Assembly: GCA_022565155.1 (NCBI GenBank)
Contig: JADFKB010000010.1
Location: 1 to 41,630, forward strand
Length of the DNA stretch: 41,630 nt
Reading direction: 5' to 3'
From: Chloroflexota bacterium
GTDB taxonomy: Bacteria > Chloroflexota > Dehalococcoidia > DSTF01 > RBG-16-68-14
The notes under the pieces were generated by a model, which was not told where the DNA came from, did no database searches, and saw only the letters and a list, made by a program, of their open reading frames with translations. Shown one piece after another: positions 39,605-41,630 of this stretch; positions within the stretch are counted from its first letter, which is position 1; the number at the start of each line of letters is the position of its first letter. Position numbers and translations under genes: made by a program.

Positions 39605-40579
39605 CTAGAGGCGGCCGCGCAGCCGCGGGTCCAGGATGTCGCGCAGGCCATCGCCCAGCAGGTTAAATCCCAGCACCGTCAGCGTAATCGCCAGGCCGGG
39701 GAAGAACGCCCACCAGATGTGAACCGGGAAGCTGTTTCTCGCCGCGCTCACGTCCCGGCCCCACGTCACCGAGGGCCCGGTTAGAAACCCGAGCCAGGAC
39801 GGCGTATCGAGACCTACGAACGAGAGGAAGAAGAGCATCGAGAAGTCCGTCCCCTCCGGGATGCCGAGGCCGAGGAACGCCAGCGCCGCCTCGAGCAAAA
39901 TCGCAGCGCCGAGGAAGTTAGTAGCGATGATGATCGCCAGGGCGGCGACGTTCGGGGCGATGTGCAGAAACAGGATTCTGGGCGTGGACGCGCCCAGCGC
40001 CCGCGCCGCCTCCACGTACTGGTTGTTCTTCTCCGATAGCACCGCCCCGCGGACGATCCGCGTCACCGGGAAGATGATGCCGATGCCAATGGCGATGATC
40101 AACGTCTCCACGGACGGCCCCAGCACTTGCCGCAGAATCAGCAAACCGAGCAACGCGGGAAAGGCGATAAACGTATCGACGGTACGTTGGATGACGCCGT
40201 CGATGGCGCCTCCGCTGTAGCCGGAGAAAATCCCCAACGCGGTGCCGACAACGGTACCGAAGATAACGGAGGAGAAGCCGACGATGAGAGAGATACGCGC
40301 GCCGAAGACGACGCGGCTGAACATATCCCGGCCGAGGTCTTCTGTGCCAAACAGATGCTTCCACGACGGGTCTAGGTTCCTTGCTCCTACCCCTAAGTCG
40401 GTGGGCCCGTACGGGGCGATCAGCGGAGCGAATACTGCGCTGACGGCGAGAACGAGTACGACCAACAGGCCGAACAGGGCCAGCGGGTTATCCCGCGCGA
40501 GACGGCCTGCCATCAGCCAGCGGCTTTTTCGCGGGGCGAGGCCGGAAACCGCGACATCGCCGGCGTCTATCGCAGACAT
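39605..40579 (-). CDS. Peptide/nickel-type ABC transporter permease (DppC/OppC-like)
   Basis: A 324-residue inner-membrane permease of the oligopeptide/dipeptide/nickel family. An N-terminal helix (~30-52) leads to the extracytoplasmic segment HLFGTEDLGRDMFSRVVFGA, typical of the OppC/DppC N-terminal domain. Five further helices follow, and the ATPase-contact EAA loop is EAARALGASTPRILFLHIAPN-like near residue 200. The end LLGDGLRDILDPRLRG is the family signature. An extracytoplasmic insertion of ~30 residues (around GIPEGTDFSM to TWGRDVSAARN) is longer than in common homologs. The permease gene upstream is 10 nt away. ATPase genes are not in the window. Confidence 0.93.
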   Translation of the reverse strand: MSAIDAGDVAVSGLAPRKSRWLMAGRLARDNPLALFGLLVVLVLAVSAVFAPLIAPYGPTDLGVGARNLDPSWKHLFGTEDLGRDMFSRVVFGARISLIVGFSSVIFGTVVGTALGIFSGYSGGAIDGVIQRTVDTFIAFPALLGLLILRQVLGPSVETLIIAIGIGIIFPVTRIVRGAVLSEKNNQYVEAARALGASTPRILFLHIAPNVAALAIIIATNFLGAAILLEAALAFLGLGIPEGTDFSMLFFLSFVGLDTPSWLGFLTGPSVTWGRDVSAARNSFPVHIWWAFFPGLAITLTVLGFNLLGDGLRDILDPRLRGRL

Positions 40580-40589
40580 CGTTCACCCA

Positions 40590-41588
40590 TCACGTGTACC
40601 TGATCCGTGGGTCAAGCCAGGCATATAAGACATCGACGGCGAGGTTCATCAGGACAACGGCAACGCCGATGTAGATGGTCAACGTCTGCACAACCTGGTA
40701 GTCCTTTCTCACCAGTGCGCTAAGGAAATAGAACCCCACTCCCTGCAGGTTGAACACGCTCTCGATAATCACCGCCCCGCCGAGGAGCCCCACCAACTGC
40801 AGCCCGATTACCGTGACGACGGGGATGATCGAGTTTTTTAGCGCGTGCCTGCCGATAACGAGTCGCTCACGCAGGCCCTTCGAACGGGCGGTACGAATAT
40901 AGTCCTGCCTCATCACTTCCAGCATGGAGGAGCGCGTCAAGCGCATGACGCCGGCTGCCGACGCGGCGCCCAGCACGATCGCCGGGGGCACAAACTGCCG
41001 GAGATTGTCCCACGGGCTGTCCATGAACGCAATCGTCTTCGTTAACGGAGGCGCGTAGTCCCAGTACTGGATCGGTATCAGGATCACTAACGTCGCCACC
41101 CAGAAGCTGGGCACGGCGAGGCCCAGGATCGCGCCGAAGCGCGCGCCATAGTCGGATGGTGAGTTGCGATTGACCGCGGAGATGATCCCGAACGGCACGC
41201 CAATTGCGACCGTAACCAGAAAAGTGATGATCAGCAGCTCTACCGTTACCGGCAGCCGCGCCTTCAACTCGTTGGCGACTGGTGCGCCGTTCCAATCGCG
41301 GCCCAGACTGCCGTCGAAGAGTCCCCGCACCCAGCGCCAGTACTGGCTCTCGCGGTGGAAGCTGACGAACGGCGGATTCGTCAGATCGGCATCGACCGGG
41401 AAGTACGGGTTATCCAGACCAAGATCATCCCGCAGCGCCGCAAGCTTCTCATCCGTGCAGCTGAGGCCGCACTTGATGATTGCAGGGTCAGCCCCGGGCG
41501 CGATCCGTAGCAGCAAGAAGACGGTGATGGAGAGGACAAAAAGTATTATCCCCCCCTGGATCAGCCGGCGAATGATGTACCGCTGCAC
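40590..41588 (-). CDS. Peptide/nickel-type ABC transporter permease (DppB/OppB-like)
   Basis: A 332-residue permease pairing with the DppC-like protein. The start YIIRRLIQGGIILFVLSITV is typical of the family, followed by an extracytoplasmic domain (~35-100) with LRDDLGLDNPY and GSLGRDW. The membrane core then has the EAA loop in DYIRTARSKGLRERLVIGRH, and the C-terminal end is VDVLYAWLDPRIRY. The extracytoplasmic domain holds a Cys pair, IKCGLSC, which could form a disulfide. It starts with GTG 41588 without a clear ribosome binding site, 13 nt after the probable stop of another gene, consistent with a binding-protein/permease/permease operon continuing to the right. Confidence 0.93.
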   Translation of the reverse strand: MQRYIIRRLIQGGIILFVLSITVFLLLRIAPGADPAIIKCGLSCTDEKLAALRDDLGLDNPYFPVDADLTNPPFVSFHRESQYWRWVRGLFDGSLGRDWNGAPVANELKARLPVTVELLIITFLVTVAIGVPFGIISAVNRNSPSDYGARFGAILGLAVPSFWVATLVILIPIQYWDYAPPLTKTIAFMDSPWDNLRQFVPPAIVLGAASAAGVMRLTRSSMLEVMRQDYIRTARSKGLRERLVIGRHALKNSIIPVVTVIGLQLVGLLGGAVIIESVFNLQGVGFYFLSALVRKDYQVVQTLTIYIGVAVVLMNLAVDVLYAWLDPRIRYT

Positions 41589-41601
41589 GCGTTACCCGAA
41601 C

Positions 41602-41630
41602 CTACGCCCCCTCGTCGATCCAGACTTCGT
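41602..41630 (-). CDS. Possible 3' end of a substrate-binding protein gene (partial)
   Basis: On the minus strand one frame reads EVWIDEGA then a TAG stop, 13 nt before the permease start. In this operon type the gene before the permeases usually encodes the extracytoplasmic family 5 solute-binding protein, and a short aromatic/acidic tail fits. Only nine codons are visible, so this rests mainly on position. Confidence 0.35.

Noticed and set aside
1-41630. CRISPR arrays, insertion sequences, integrases, prophage genes
   Set aside because: No regularly spaced repeats, transposase motifs or phage proteins were seen; the window looks like stable chromosomal sequence.

Overview
The window is a high-GC bacterial chromosome segment that reads like a member of the Chloroflexota. 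The strongest taxonomic hint is the adjacent pair at 20324-26210. It carries the YYYxG motif of the 'Chlor_Arch_YYY' (DUF2298) family and the DE and HGP signatures of its partner family TIGR03663, a pairing I know mainly from Chloroflexota and some Archaea. A large SRP RNA with an Alu-type domain, frequent TTG and GTG starts, and a flavin-monooxygenase/hydrolase pair fit the same picture. Class-level placement (for example Dehalococcoidia or SAR202-like) is inference. No mobile element, CRISPR array, tRNA or rRNA was seen.

Layout. 144-2598 (minus): a membrane flippase-like protein and an FAD amine-oxidase-like protein behind their own promoter. 2754-3026: the SRP RNA with a matching promoter. 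3093-6883: a 3D-domain cell-wall protein, rsmA (ksgA), ispE and a small membrane protein, an order resembling the actinobacterial rpfB-ksgA-ispE operon. 6909-12411: a PHP-domain hydrolase with a possibly leaderless start, a GPH-type transporter, a DinG-type helicase with an exonuclease domain, and a GNAT acetyltransferase. 12490-14341 (minus): a CCA-adding-enzyme-like nucleotidyltransferase, a zinc-finger protein and a two-helix membrane protein, the last two separated by one in-frame amber codon. 14388-20251: a strong promoter and a long leader, then rnc, smc and ftsY.

20324-30444: the DUF2298/TIGR03663 membrane pair (the second fused to a six-repeat NHL propeller), galU, an unrecognised protein with a nuclease-like C-terminus, a FabL-like SDR, a methyltransferase and a 68-residue membrane protein followed by short degenerate repeats. 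30633-37384 (minus): an array of four paralogous GT4 glycosyltransferases and two paralogous methyltransferases, mostly with 4-nt overlaps. 37542-39598: an LLM-class flavin oxidoreductase coupled to an alpha/beta hydrolase. 39605-41630 (minus): two peptide/nickel-type ABC permeases and what may be the tail of their binding protein.

How it fits together. Both SRP-pathway parts (SRP RNA and FtsY) are here. Envelope functions dominate: GalU makes UDP-glucose, the GT4/methyltransferase array would build and O-methylate a glycan, and the DUF2298/TIGR03663 pair and the flippase-like protein are candidates for lipid-linked sugar handling. The GT4/methyltransferase array and the DUF2298/TIGR03663-NHL pair are the best candidates for an undescribed, envelope-glycan related system.
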